64,000 bases of DNA from Phoronis australis (Eukaryota > Phoronida > Phoronidae). The translations under genes and the position numbers were made by a program. The stretch spans positions 961,253 through 1,025,252 of the forward strand of contig NMRA01000035.1 of the NCBI GenBank assembly GCA_002633005.1, read 5' to 3'. The notes under the pieces were generated by a model. That model saw nothing but the letters and a program-made list of their open reading frames with translations. It made no database searches and was not told where the DNA came from. How positions within the stretch are numbered: position 1 is the first letter of the stretch; the number at the start of each line of letters is the position of its first letter. Positions 12,301-21,517 of the stretch are shown in pieces.

Positions 12301-15300
12301 ACATCGTTTTGGCCTAATAAGATCATTTAATACATAAACGCAGTTGAGGCAATTATAAGAAATCAGGTTGACATTTATGTTGCTTTTAGTTTGAAGCCTT
12401 TCTTGAGTTGAGATTGATTATACACATTCTAGTGAATGTTGATTTTCCATTTTTCAGGCGAGCAAAAGTCGTGATGCCCTTGTACGAGCCCTGTACTGTC
12501 GGACTGTCAATGCAATTACTAAGAGGGCAAATAACTTAAAGAAGGTCCCTAGTCATTTCAAGCATGGAAGTAATGACTCTGAAGGTTTGTTTTGTTAACT
12601 ACTTAAGGTTATGAAGGACCCCAGATTTGGCTATCTTTGGAACATCAGAAATGACATAGAATTCATACGGAACTTTCACACACTATACTTTATGCTTTGT
12701 TGTTTCTAAAATTTTCCGCTTTCGCACGAGGGGTTGTTAAAAATAGGACTTTAATGATTTCCATTAAAAAACTCAAAAAGTTGCATAAATTGATGTAAAT
12801 TTGTTTATAACTTTGATGACTTTGCATACATATCTTCATTTAGATACTTACTTTAGTCGTGATTACCTGGCCTCACGCAAGGACTCTTCTTGTCTGCCGA
12901 TCCTCAAAGAAGGGCTGATTGGAATTGTGGACATGTTTGGCTTTGAAAACTGCAAGGTAAGCGGGTTCATATATTAGGCAGATGTCAAAAGCTATTACTA
13001 CGCATAAAAAGTAAACCAATGTTTTTTTACGAATCTGACGCACTTTGTTATGAAGAGCAGCAGCTGAAAATGTTGGATTTTACTGATACCTTATGTGGGA
13101 TGTAGGCTTTTAAGCTCTGTCGTAGGATTATGCTGTGTCTTAGGATTATAACAAAATACAAGTGACACCAGTCTCACTTAACGTTTTTAAAGGTGTTGTT
13201 TGCAATTCTTTGTGATCTTTGGAGGACAAGTTAATTTTTTGTTTTCTTAAAGTTGCAATACTTTCGGACATATGCATAATAGTGTAGTTGTGTTTAATTT
13301 TTGTAGTTTTGGTATGTGGCACAAACAGTATGCTCCTTACACTCCATGATATTTTTATGTGTCAAGGTTTTGGCTGGTTTACCTGCTCACATTTCCTTGT
13401 GCTACCTTGTTACAGGTAAATCGTCTTGAGCAGGTATGCACCAACCTTTGTGCAGAGACGATGCAACACTTCTACAATGCTCATGTGTTCAAGAGTATCA
13501 TGGAGTCCTATCAAGAGGATGACGTCCAGTGTGACACTGACGTGGAATATACTGATAACTCGGCCATCATCGAACTGATATCTGCGCAGGTTTGTTGCTA
13601 AGTAACAGTTTATTATGTTTTTTGAAAACCTAACACGATATCAATTTTTGTTGTCTTTTGCACTACAAAAACTTGCGCTTGAGACTGACATCGTGGTGCG
13701 CATTACACAGTTTAATTCATTCTGAATGCTTTGGAAAATGTAGTGTTATTTTTATCATTCAAGTAATTAATGAATATTTTCTATAGGGATTCTAATTTTC
13801 TATAGCTTGCACATGTCATTTTGTGACTTGTATTCCGCATAGCGTGGAAATTGCTTGAATTGCAAGTTAAATTCATTCTTAGCTATTCCTATGACAACAT
13901 TGGAGGCGCACCATAGGGGGTGGGTTGGTCTATAGCCCCCACGTATTTTAGTACTGCGCCGCCCATGGACAAGCTTTGAAAGTACCACATAACAATATTC
14001 AAATCAAGTTACAATGAATTGTAAAGTACATTTGTGTAAAATGATCAATGCCAACTTGCTTTATCAAAATGCTCTGAAATGTATTTCAAAACAAAGACTG
14101 GCTTTGATATAAAGGAATAAGATGATATGTGTACGTTGAATATGCACTTTTGAGATTTTTTTAATAAAATGATTTTTAATTATTTTTTCCCTCATTTTTC
14201 TTCAGTATTCTGGTATCTTGAGCCTCTTGGAGAGTGAAAGCCAACAGATGGGCAGTAGCTCGGAGCTCTACCTTGAGAGGGTCTGCACTCAGCATGCTGA
14301 TAATCCCAGGTGAGAGTTCTTTATCTGTGCAGTCGTCACCTTGTTTGCGTTAAATGCCAATGATTATTAGTCAAAAAATTTTTTCATTGGTAGATGCTCG
14401 GCAAGTATACTCACAGAATATTATAGTACCTTTCATTTATTAATTTAAAGTGGAAGTATTAGCGACAATGTTGTATGTTTAAGATCAGCCTCAAGAGAGA
14501 TTTGAACCCACAACTTCGGCGGTTGCTGTCTAGCACTTTGCCGATAGTGCTAAAAGCCAATGTCGCATGTAGCTGAATATTTTGTGTGTATTCAGGTGAA
14601 AAGGTCACCAGCTTTGCTTTCAGTTAATTCTACTGAATGGTTGCAAGTTGTCAATTTCTTATAAAATCACAGAAACACAATTTCTTGTTGTTTTATAAGA
14701 CTGGTCAAAGCTAATAACTTCAAGAAGTCTTTCCTACCCAACAATAATTTCAAAAATCCACATTTTTTGAGCCTGAAACTGATCTTGTCCCTTTAAGCAG
14801 TAAATTTTGCCATTAGTATTTCTTATCTCTAATTACACCTTTGAAAAATCTGATTCGTGTTACAAGATTTTGTCCATGTTTGAAAAATCTTCGAAATTGA
14901 CAGAATTTCAGTTCTTTAACATGTTTCTTTTTACCTTAAATTTGTTTTAATCTTTTACTTAAATGGTAAAATCGTGTTGTAATTTTGTTTCAGTTTCTTG
15001 CTGTCTAGTGGTGCGGATGCTGCTAGCTTCACCATCAAACACCATGGGACAAGTGTTGATTACAACACTGCAGACTTCATAGAGACCAACAAAGACGAGA
15101 TCGGCGATGATGTGATCAATATCTTTTCCAAGAAAACCTGTAACTTCGGATTTGTTTCTCACCTCTTCGCCTCAGAGTTGAAGTCAATGAATGGTACATC
15201 TAACTACAAAATATTGTTCTATTGGAAATTTTCTTCCCCAAATATTTGCCATTTTTCAAAGTGTTCTTTTTGTCTATGGCTGATTTTGTGCCATTTTTAA

Positions 15301-18300
15301 ACATCACAGCTAGTTTTAAAAACTATGATATGTCATTTTTACTAAGATACTATAATGAATATCATTACTTCCATGAACAACTTATTTTATTGAACATTTT
15401 TTAATTTTACATAAATTTGTTTAATACTCAATTTATATTATACAGATGGTGGTGTTTCTCCTCAAGGCATTCACTACAGAATGTTTCCTGCAACTGGCCA
15501 TGTGAATAGTGGGTAAGTTTTTTTGTACTGTAAGTCCATAAGGCTATGTTGTGCTAATGAACGTCGAACCTAGAATTATGTTATATTAAGAACACATTCC
15601 TTGTAATTTGAATAGCTGCTTTGAAACTTAAAATATATTTCTCATTTATTTAAATAAACACTGAATTCCTGAGGACTATACAATTTCTCCCTCAAAGTTC
15701 ATGTAAAACATGTGATTAATTTTTGCGTCAAAGCCATGTTAAGAACGCTTTGTTAGGATGAAGTTCAAACCAATGAATGCAATATCTGTGTCCGTTATTA
15801 CAGGTCTAAAGACGGTCGCTCCACCTTTTGCCAAGACTTTCACTCACGTCTTGATGTTCTATTGAAGACTCTGGTGCAGTCCAAGCCTCACTTCGTCCGT
15901 TGCATCCGTCCCAACACTGGTGGTCAGTCAGTAGTGTTTGACCGTGACACTGTTCTTAGACAGGTGCGGTCCCTCCAACTGTCTAATACAGTTCAGCTAA
16001 TGGCTGGAGGTAGGTGAATCCACAGATCAACACCAGAACTCGCTGCAGATAACAAATATGTCCTTCATCGTCATCCAAAAGTTGATTAAAGAGATGACTG
16101 GATCGCCATGCACATGCTTAACTTACAGCATCTGCTGTGGTTGGTTGTTATATTATGCATTGTAGTACAGCTCTGTTGCTAGCCTAAAGAGTTTCATCAT
16201 TCACATAATATATAACTTTCTTAATCACATTTTTTTAGTTTTACTATGGAGGCATTCCTTTTAAGCAACTTAAATTGCCATTTTTATCTGGACTGTATGT
16301 TTTGTAAACTGAACTTTTTTGGTATGGCATGTTGGTGTTTGATACTATTATATACAACTATGAGATGAACTGATTGTAATGGTTTCTTCTTATGATAGCT
16401 ACATTTGTCACTGCAACTTTATTTATTCTACCAGTTGGGGTTTTTGACTTGATCTTTAAATGATGTCCAAAAAATGGAATTTTTTTACTTGTGTAGAAAT
16501 GTTCTACATTTTAAATTGCTTTTTTATGTCAGAATTGACTTAATAAGAAACAGCCTGTCTATGTTTACAGGCAGCCATAACTTATAAATTTAAAAAGGCT
16601 AAATGATGTGTTTCTAATGACATTTGCTCTTGCCAATAGGAATTCCAGTGAAAGAAAAATTCTCTTATCTCACCATTGGTCAACATGTTTTCAGGTTTCC
16701 CCCACAGGATGCGCTACAAGACATTCAACAACCGCTACAACTTCCTTTCTATTGGTCTGTTAAGACCAGGTGACCGTGCCCAGGAGGAATGTATGGTGGG
16801 TTACAACTTTAACTCAGAGAACAGGATCCTACTGTTACTGTAGTTTTGCTTATCAAGTTTACTTAAGTCTTTGTAAAAATTTCATTGGTCCCAGTTATTG
16901 GCAGCTGAGCTCCTGTCTAGCCAGCAATTTTAAAATATGGCATATTCAAGAGGCCTTGGTATGTACTTTCTTAAAAGTTCTTTAAATGGAAAATGTACTC
17001 TGTAAACTAGATCAACTGCAGGGTTATATTAGAGAAAGTCGTTTTATGCATGTTCTTGTGCTTTTTAGACCATTTTGGAACAATTTCTCCGTCTGATGGA
17101 TGAAAACAGTTTGCCGTACAGCAGTGCCACCTGGGCTTTAGGTCGAAAATACATCTTCCTCAGGTATGCATAGTGGTGAAGTACCTAAAAAAGAAAACTT
17201 TTCGTAATGGGTACCATTGTTTTATTTGTTGCTTTTTGTTAGTACTTTGGGTGTGACCAAAGAACAGGGCCCGGTCTCCAATCTTTTTACTCGAAATGGA
17301 ACTCGAAATTAGGTTTGGCATTTTCTACTCTAGTACTTTTAGGCGAACTCAAGATAAGTGTCGATTATTCTATGCTCGAGTACACAATAACTTAAGTAGA
17401 TAATTTATTGCCCTTAGTTCACAGTTTGTAAACCCAATATTAAAGCAATAAGTTCGAGTTTGAACAGGTGACCTTTGCACTAATGATGTACCTTGGGCGC
17501 TCACTTAGCCCACATCATGCAGTGTTATTCCCCAACACCACATCACGATACTTACTGGACACGGTTAAGTGATTTACGACGGATCATTTTCAACACAAAA
17601 CTTGTTCTTAAAAATATTTGGCAATTTTCAACCTACTTTATATTCACAACTACTTTGACCAAGAAATTGCTGAGATAAGGAACTAGTGTGCATGTCCCAC
17701 TTTAATATGCTCTCCTCATTCTACAGTGAAAATGCCCGTCAACAGTTTGAACACTTGAGAGGTGAGTGGCGGTTCATGGCCGCCACCAGAATACAGACAT
17801 GTTGGCGTCGGTTTGTGGCAGTGTGTCAATGGCCAACTTTAAAGTCACAGATGAAAGCCAAACAAGTGCGAAGGTAATGAAAGAAGAGTATTATTCTGGG
17901 ATTTGTCGAATTTTAATTATATTTAATCAGTTGTTTTCACACACAAGTGATTATCCAAAATGACATTTTTCATTTGTATCAAAAGCTGGCTACATGTCCC
18001 TTAAAGTGAAAATTCTAACATGTTTGGTGAGGATTATTATGAAAAACCTGTTGATTAATGAGAACTATGTTTTTCTTAAGAACAAATTCAGACAATCATT
18101 TGAGAAAATGAAATTTTCACTTTTCTGCAATCTTCTGCGTTTTCATCTCTAACTTTTAGAATATCTCAAGCAAGGAAGTATGGATTTCCTTTAAATCATG
18201 AAAAAAAATTATTGTCTTGCTCTGTTATCTCCATTTGCACTTTGATCTAGCTTTAAGTTATCTTGGAATAATGCTGTCTGGCGTAAATGGTCTGGATGGA

Positions 18301-21300
18301 TTTTCAATTTCAGGTTGGAGAATGCTAGAAAGCCACGTCAGTCTGTGACTGAACTGATTACACCCAAGCATGTCTATCCCAAACCAGCTGTTGGGGTGAG
18401 TAGAAAAAAAGGCATGCACGCGACTCTGATACCATACCTTTGTCTGTCAATAGACTTACTGTTTGTTTCATATGATATAAGTATGTAGATTTGGCCATCA
18501 TTAAAAGTATTAACTTTTTTCACCTTTAACCTGTCCTCATTCTCTGAGGTCAGTAGGTTGCTCAGTAAATGAATTTTATTTTTTACTTTTTGTTGGTGGG
18601 ATGTGCTCAATTTTGTTGCAAAAACACAGACTTCATTTCACAATTGTAATAAAAGTTCTTTTGTTAGATTGCGAATAAAATATTTTGAGTCACGTGCATC
18701 TTTTACAGTCTGTTGTGCAAGGGAAAACGAACTTGGCTTAATTCATCTGTTCAGATTTTTTTCATTAGTTTGATAACTAAATGGCTTGGCAGATTGGATG
18801 TTCACCAAATGGTGCCTAAGAAAAAAGTTCTGTTTTTGTTCTCTAGTTAACAGATTAAAAATTGAAAGCAGTTTATTTGAATAGGGAAATTCATACGTAG
18901 GACTTCATGAATGCATGCACATGAGCAGGTGAATAGTGGATTCAGTAGTGCCCCCTGGTGAATTTTTGGTGTCTCATGAATATGTTTACCATTTAATGAG
19001 TCTCAGATCAAGATACAATAACTCTCTATTACTGATCTTTTTACATCAGATCTTCCTACCATTCCCTCAATGGAAAAGCTTGAAAAAATGCTTAGAGTGC
19101 GAGTTGGGGGGCAAACTGATTACAGCACATTTTTATTTGCAGATTGAAAAGTTTATGCATCGTAATTCGCGCTCAAACAGCCCAGCACAATTGACAAGTT
19201 CACCGTCCCCATTGAGGCGCTCTGCTGAAAAAAGTATCACCTCAGATCAAACTTCAAGTATATTGTCGCCAAAAACCTCTCAGCTGTCATCGCCATTAGT
19301 CGGTCAACAGACGACCGTGATCCCTGAGCCTGTGAAAAGTAATTCTAAACCAGGATCTGAATCTCATCCGGAAGTGGCAAGGAGTGAGACACTATACAAT
19401 AGTTTGAAGACAAGGCCTCCCCCTCCCCCAGTGCCACAGAAACCTGCCAACATGCCACCAAAGAAACCAGCCATGGAGGTGAAGCCCATGTCACACACCG
19501 ACTATCTTCCTGCCCAGCCACTGCATGTTAAAAGCGAACACAAGGTGCCCCCATATGTGTATGATAAGCAGACCACTCCTACAGCTGGTTTGTCTTCTCA
19601 TGACATCCACGTTGGCTCCGAGTCTGTGAGAGACAACAGTGATTCACGCAATGTCACTCATTCTTATAATAACAATAACGAAAAAGACAGGTCGCATCCT
19701 CTCAGCAAAATGCCGACTAACCGAGCTGAAAATCGTACACAAAATCAAAATCACATGATGCCTTATCAAAGCCAGATGAACTCTAAAGTATCTGAAATTG
19801 ATCACCATGACAGGTTGTCTCATGATTTATCACCACCACATTCCAAATATACTCTTGACGGACCACGTGCTGTCAGTAAAATGTCGGTTCCTCATGGTCA
19901 AAACCACACTGTACCTTACCAAAGTCAAACGACCACAAAAGCAGCAAGTGCTCTTGGTCATGACCAGCTGGCTCGGGAGAAACCATCACTGCATTCAAAA
20001 CACAAATCTCATCCAAAGTATTCACCTCCTGCAAATCAGCATTCTCATCAACCTGTACGAAATAATGGATCACCTGGTCAGCAGACATCGCCAGTACAGA
20101 CTGTGCTGCCTCCTAGTGACGTACCACCTCCAATCCCTGGCCGCAGACCATACACCGTGAAGGGGAATTACAAAGTGGGTTATCCACAGACTCGAGTAAT
20201 GAAAGAGAACTTTTCAGGTTTGTGTTTGGATGGTGTTGTCGTGAGTGATAGACAATGCAAAACATTCTTTTGCAGATTGTGTTCTTGGGAGACGATACCT
20301 TAGCATTTGTATCAAACATTCTAAGGTCAAAGGGATTAGTATAATTAATTCTGGGTCTGTGCAATATTTTGGTGGATGAAATTTCTTTTTCCCACCGTCT
20401 ATATCGTGAATTAGACGCAATTAAAACTTATGTCTTTAAATATTACGTGAGTTAGTCTTCATGCTGCATAATGGCAGATCTTGACATATAAATTAACTAG
20501 CTATAAAATGGCGAGTTAAAAGAACGCCCAAAAAACAAAAAATACACAGAATTCCAGTTAAAACAATTTGCACATACGTAAGGGGTAGCTGTCTGCACCT
20601 ATAACTGAAGCTTAGGTGCATGCGCCTATGTACGAAACATTTGAGTAATTTTTTTTGAAAAATGGAAATATTTTGGATATAGACTCGTGATTCTAAGCAT
20701 ATCCAAGTACAGTAAAAGTCATGTTTTTACATCAGCTCCAAAGTAATAATTTCCTCTGTTGTGTTTCACAGTCCAGTTGGCAAAACTACAGTTTTTTGTC
20801 CTGTTCTCAAATTTAGTACAAATTATTCATCCCAGTGGGTATTTTATGTGAGTGCAGGAAGGTTCGCACGAAAGCAAAAGTTTTAACTTGTCAAACATGG
20901 TATTGGAACTTTGTTTTTGAAGATGAAAGAGGACAAATATTGATGAAAGGCGAAGAGGTTCAGGTTACAGGGGTGTCGCCCAGGAGGGGATACCTTGTTG
21001 TAGAGCGTAACAGATTGTCCATCTATGTACCGTACCACATCATGGAATTAAAGGTACTGTACAATTTGTCACATTACAGCCTAATTTAAATGACCCAATT
21101 CTTGTTATAGTTTTTGCGCATTTCATTCAAGTCAAAATCATTTAAAATAATTAGCTCTGCATATGTAATGATACTGTGTCAGAAGAGCTACTGTGACTTG
21201 AGCTTGTGCATCTTTCTGAGAAAGTTAAACTTAAATACTCCTGCCCACCTGATCACTGTTGTTGGTCGATAATTAAGTTTGGCTATAGTAAATTGTCATT

Positions 21301-21517
21301 CAGTGTGAGCTAACTATATATCCCGCTTAATTTATTTTCAAGAGAGGAGTATAAGAATGTACATGTACTTGGTAACTAGTACTGTCTTTATAAGTATTTG
21401 ATAACAGCAGGGCTGTCATAGTGAGAGTCTGTTGTTCAGTTCAGCTGGTAGTTTTGGTTAAATATAATATGCTCCATTCATAATCTCTTTCAGACAAGAC
21501 CTAATTCAGGCATTTAA
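1551..21517 (+). CDS. dachs: Unconventional class XX myosin, Dachs-like, complete, 23 coding exons
   Basis: Exons: 1551-1725, 6166-6323, 7171-7334, 7491-7665, 8436-8510, 9392-9476, 10457-10563, 11185-11311, 12128-12246, 12458-12584, 12844-12956, 13416-13589, 14206-14309, 14994-15193, 15446-15512, 15804-16009, 16695-16795, 17069-17163, 17727-17873, 18314-18395, 19143-20217, 20836-21053, 21494-21517. All introns are GT-AG, every phase matches, and the sum is 3918 nt, giving 1305 residues plus TAA. Seen: P-loop GESGSGKT (167-174), altered switch I ending ESSRM (about 216-224), switch II DMFGFE (467-472), the actin-region motif PHFVRCIRPN, one IQ motif near 813, a proline-rich tail and an SH3-like C-terminus. 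Known: insect Dachs is a cortical myosin that works downstream of the Fat/Dachsous cadherins to restrain Warts and orient planar growth. The loops (FKHVSASMTVLRSL, CAETMQHFYNAHVFKS, TCNFGFVSHLF) fit Dachs better than classes I, V or XVI, from memory of the family. The start is the first ATG after an acceptor at 1528-1529, so an upstream 5'UTR exon is likely. Confidence 0.88.
1726..6165 (+). other. Myosin intron 1
   Basis: This 4.4 kb intron holds MITE copy 2 and, at about 4811-4880, one copy of a dispersed sequence also seen at 40047-40120 (shared CATATGTGAAATATTG-like and GAATAAGGTTTGAGAT). The reading frames inside it, up to 115 codons, lack splice support and protein-like composition. Nothing else is recognisable. 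Confidence 0.6.
2332..2547. repeat. MITE-like element, family A, copy 2
   Basis: TA flanks both sides. The ends are CGGTAAAA and TTTTACAG. The interior shares ATTTTGGACAAAATAATCAC and CTGCCATATTGTGTTCTAAA with other family members. It lies in intron 1 of the myosin gene. Confidence 0.65.
7171..7665 (+). CDS. dachs: Dachs-like myosin exons 3-4: P-loop and switch I
   Basis: Exon 3 (7171-7334) encodes TNVGPIVVSVNP, the conserved myosin strand V-G-P-I-x-V-S-V-N-P, and ends in phase 2. Exon 4 (7491-7665) completes the serine codon and encodes the nucleotide-binding P-loop GESGSGKT, then ILLRQVFEMAGGG. It ends in VNGNVESSRM. Ordinary myosins have N-x-N-S-S-R-F-G-K as switch I. Here two residues (V, E) sit between the Asn and Ser-Ser-Arg, and Phe is Met. 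This altered switch I resembles insect Dachs and suggests weak or absent ATP hydrolysis. That last point is inference. Confidence 0.85.
8436..9476 (+). CDS. dachs: Dachs-like myosin exons 5-6: upper motor core
   Basis: Exon 5 (8436-8510) is 75 bp, in phase 0 at both ends, and encodes GSYIEVYLSGGVIHRAKTQY followed by YFIDQ. It continues the switch I strand (the GKF...F region of myosins) and the L/Y-L-x-x strand. Exon 6 (9392-9476) encodes NRVIRPQ and then FQIFYEMLAGL, matching the myosin helix usually written RNFHIFYQLLAG. It ends in phase 1. Confidence 0.82.
10457..10563 (+). CDS. dachs: Dachs-like myosin exon 7, a short exon found by homology
   Basis: This 107-bp exon is easily overlooked because it is open for only 35 codons. 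It follows AATTTTTTTAG, completes the phase-1 codon left by exon 6, and encodes YSPESLIYL and AERFQSWK, the segment after LAGL in myosins (Y-x-Y-L ... D-A-x-x-F/W). It ends in phase 0 before GTGGGG. Without it, exon 8 would be read out of frame. An 87-codon minus-strand reading frame over the same bases is only its shadow. Confidence 0.85.
10704..10890. repeat. Cluster of a 17-bp motif in both orientations (myosin intron 7)
   Basis: About seven degenerate copies of TGTGTCARTTTGRGCCGG occur. Direct copies lie near 10750, 10803, 10856 and 10872. Inverted copies lie near 10704, 10723 and 10774. The pair at about 10752-10790 can form a hairpin. Spacing is irregular, so this is not a simple satellite. 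No gene overlaps it. Confidence 0.65.
11185..12956 (+). CDS. dachs: Dachs-like myosin exons 8-11: mid-motor to switch II
   Basis: Exons are 11185-11311, 12128-12246, 12458-12584 and 12844-12956. Exon 8 encodes LGIPFSDVLRVLAAVLLLGN, the helix usually ending in AAILHLGN in myosins. Exons 9-10 give the LLGV...L and ALYCRTVNAI segments (the AxxLYxxLFxWLV region). Exon 11 encodes GLIGIVDMFGFENCK, a clear switch II. The conventional D-I-x-G-F-E is D-M-F-G-F-E here, so the Gly and Glu that contact phosphate are kept. Confidence 0.87.
13416..15512 (+). CDS. dachs: Dachs-like myosin exons 12-15: relay region and loop 2
   Basis: Exons are 13416-13589, 14206-14309, 14994-15193 and 15446-15512. Exon 12 begins VNRLEQVCTNLCAETMQHFY, the N-x-F-E-Q-L-C-I-N-Y-x-N-E-x-L-Q-Q-F-F segment of myosins. 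Exon 13 encodes GILSLLESES, the G-I-L-S-L-L-D-E-E segment. Exon 14 holds ASFTIKHHGTSVDYNTADFI, matching F-x-I-x-H-Y-A-G-x-V-x-Y. Exon 15 is a short loop-2-like stretch rich in Gly and Ser. Confidence 0.87.
15804..17163 (+). CDS. dachs: Dachs-like myosin exons 16-18: actin interface, SH1/SH2 helix, converter
   Basis: Exons are 15804-16009, 16695-16795 and 17069-17163. Exon 16 has FHSRLDVLLKTLVQSKPHFV followed by RCIRPN, the most conserved myosin motor signature after the P-loop. The next helix reads VLRQVRSLQLSNTVQLMAGG and lacks the usual reactive cysteine (L-R-x-x-G-x-L-E-x-I-R-I). Exon 17 gives GFPHRMRYKTFNNRYNFL, matching GFP-x-R-x-x-F-x-x-F-x-x-R-Y. Exon 18 completes the converter and ends just before the IQ exon. 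Confidence 0.88.
17727..18395 (+). CDS. dachs: Dachs-like myosin exons 19-20: neck with a single IQ motif
   Basis: Exon 19 (17727-17873) encodes AATRIQTCWRRFVA, an IQ motif (I-Q-x-x-W-R-R) at about residues 813-820 that should bind a calmodulin-like light chain. Exon 20 (18314-18395) encodes a short basic linker that leads into the tail and ends in phase 0. Only one IQ motif is visible, so the lever arm is short. Confidence 0.85.
19143..20217 (+). CDS. dachs: Dachs-like myosin exon 21: long disordered proline-rich tail
   Basis: This 1075-bp exon (residues about 868-1226) begins at IEKFMHRNSR after TTTTTATTTGCAG and ends FSG in phase 1. The reading frame is open further upstream, to 18936, but the acceptor at 19141-19142 fits the phase of exon 20. 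The tail is Ser/Pro/His/Gln-rich with no predicted fold. It has two SH3-ligand-like clusters: RPPPPPVPQKP near residue 958 and PPPIPGRRP near the exon end. An internal repeat of about 51 codons is visible (NHMMPYQSQ at about 19752 and NHTVPYQSQ at about 19905). In insects the Dachs C-terminus binds an SH3 adaptor, which these motifs would suit. Confidence 0.82.
20836..21053 (+). CDS. dachs: Dachs-like myosin exon 22: SH3-like C-terminal domain
   Basis: The exon ends at AAG|GTACTG in phase 0. Of the nearby AG sites, the one at 20834-20835 (TTATTCATCCCAG) is the only one that matches the phase-1 entry without an in-frame stop. The encoded 72 residues contain ILMKGEEVQVTGV, GYLVVERNRLS and IYVPYHIMELK, which follow the SH3 pattern L-x-x-G-D-x-x-x-V ... 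G-W-x-x-V ... G-x-V-P-x-x-Y-V-E-L. The usual second Trp and the ALYDY start are absent or weak, so call it SH3-like. The domain assignment is inference from pattern. The exon itself is well supported by phase. Confidence 0.7.
21494..21517 (+). CDS. dachs: Dachs-like myosin exon 23: last seven residues and stop
   Basis: After TCTCTTTCAG the exon reads TRPNSGI and then TAA. Entry is phase 0, and the total coding length becomes divisible by three. The 3'UTR presumably follows. No good AATAAA lies close by, and the first one seen on this strand is near 23078. Confidence 0.7.
   Translation, partial: TRPNSGI

Larger units (their letters stand above)
11312..21493 (+). other. Myosin introns 8-22, no further features
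   Basis: Introns longer than 300 bp are 11312-12127, 12957-13415, 13590-14205, 14310-14993, 16010-16694, 17164-17726, 17874-18313, 18396-19142, 20218-20835 and 21054-21493. I see only AT-rich unique-looking sequence in them, with canonical donors and pyrimidine-rich acceptors. The interval also contains the exons listed separately. Confidence 0.5.

Noticed and set aside
18936-19142. Upstream extension of the tail reading frame, starting MDSVVPPG
   Set aside because: A strong acceptor at 19141-19142 matches the phase of exon 20, and the extension looks intronic in composition.
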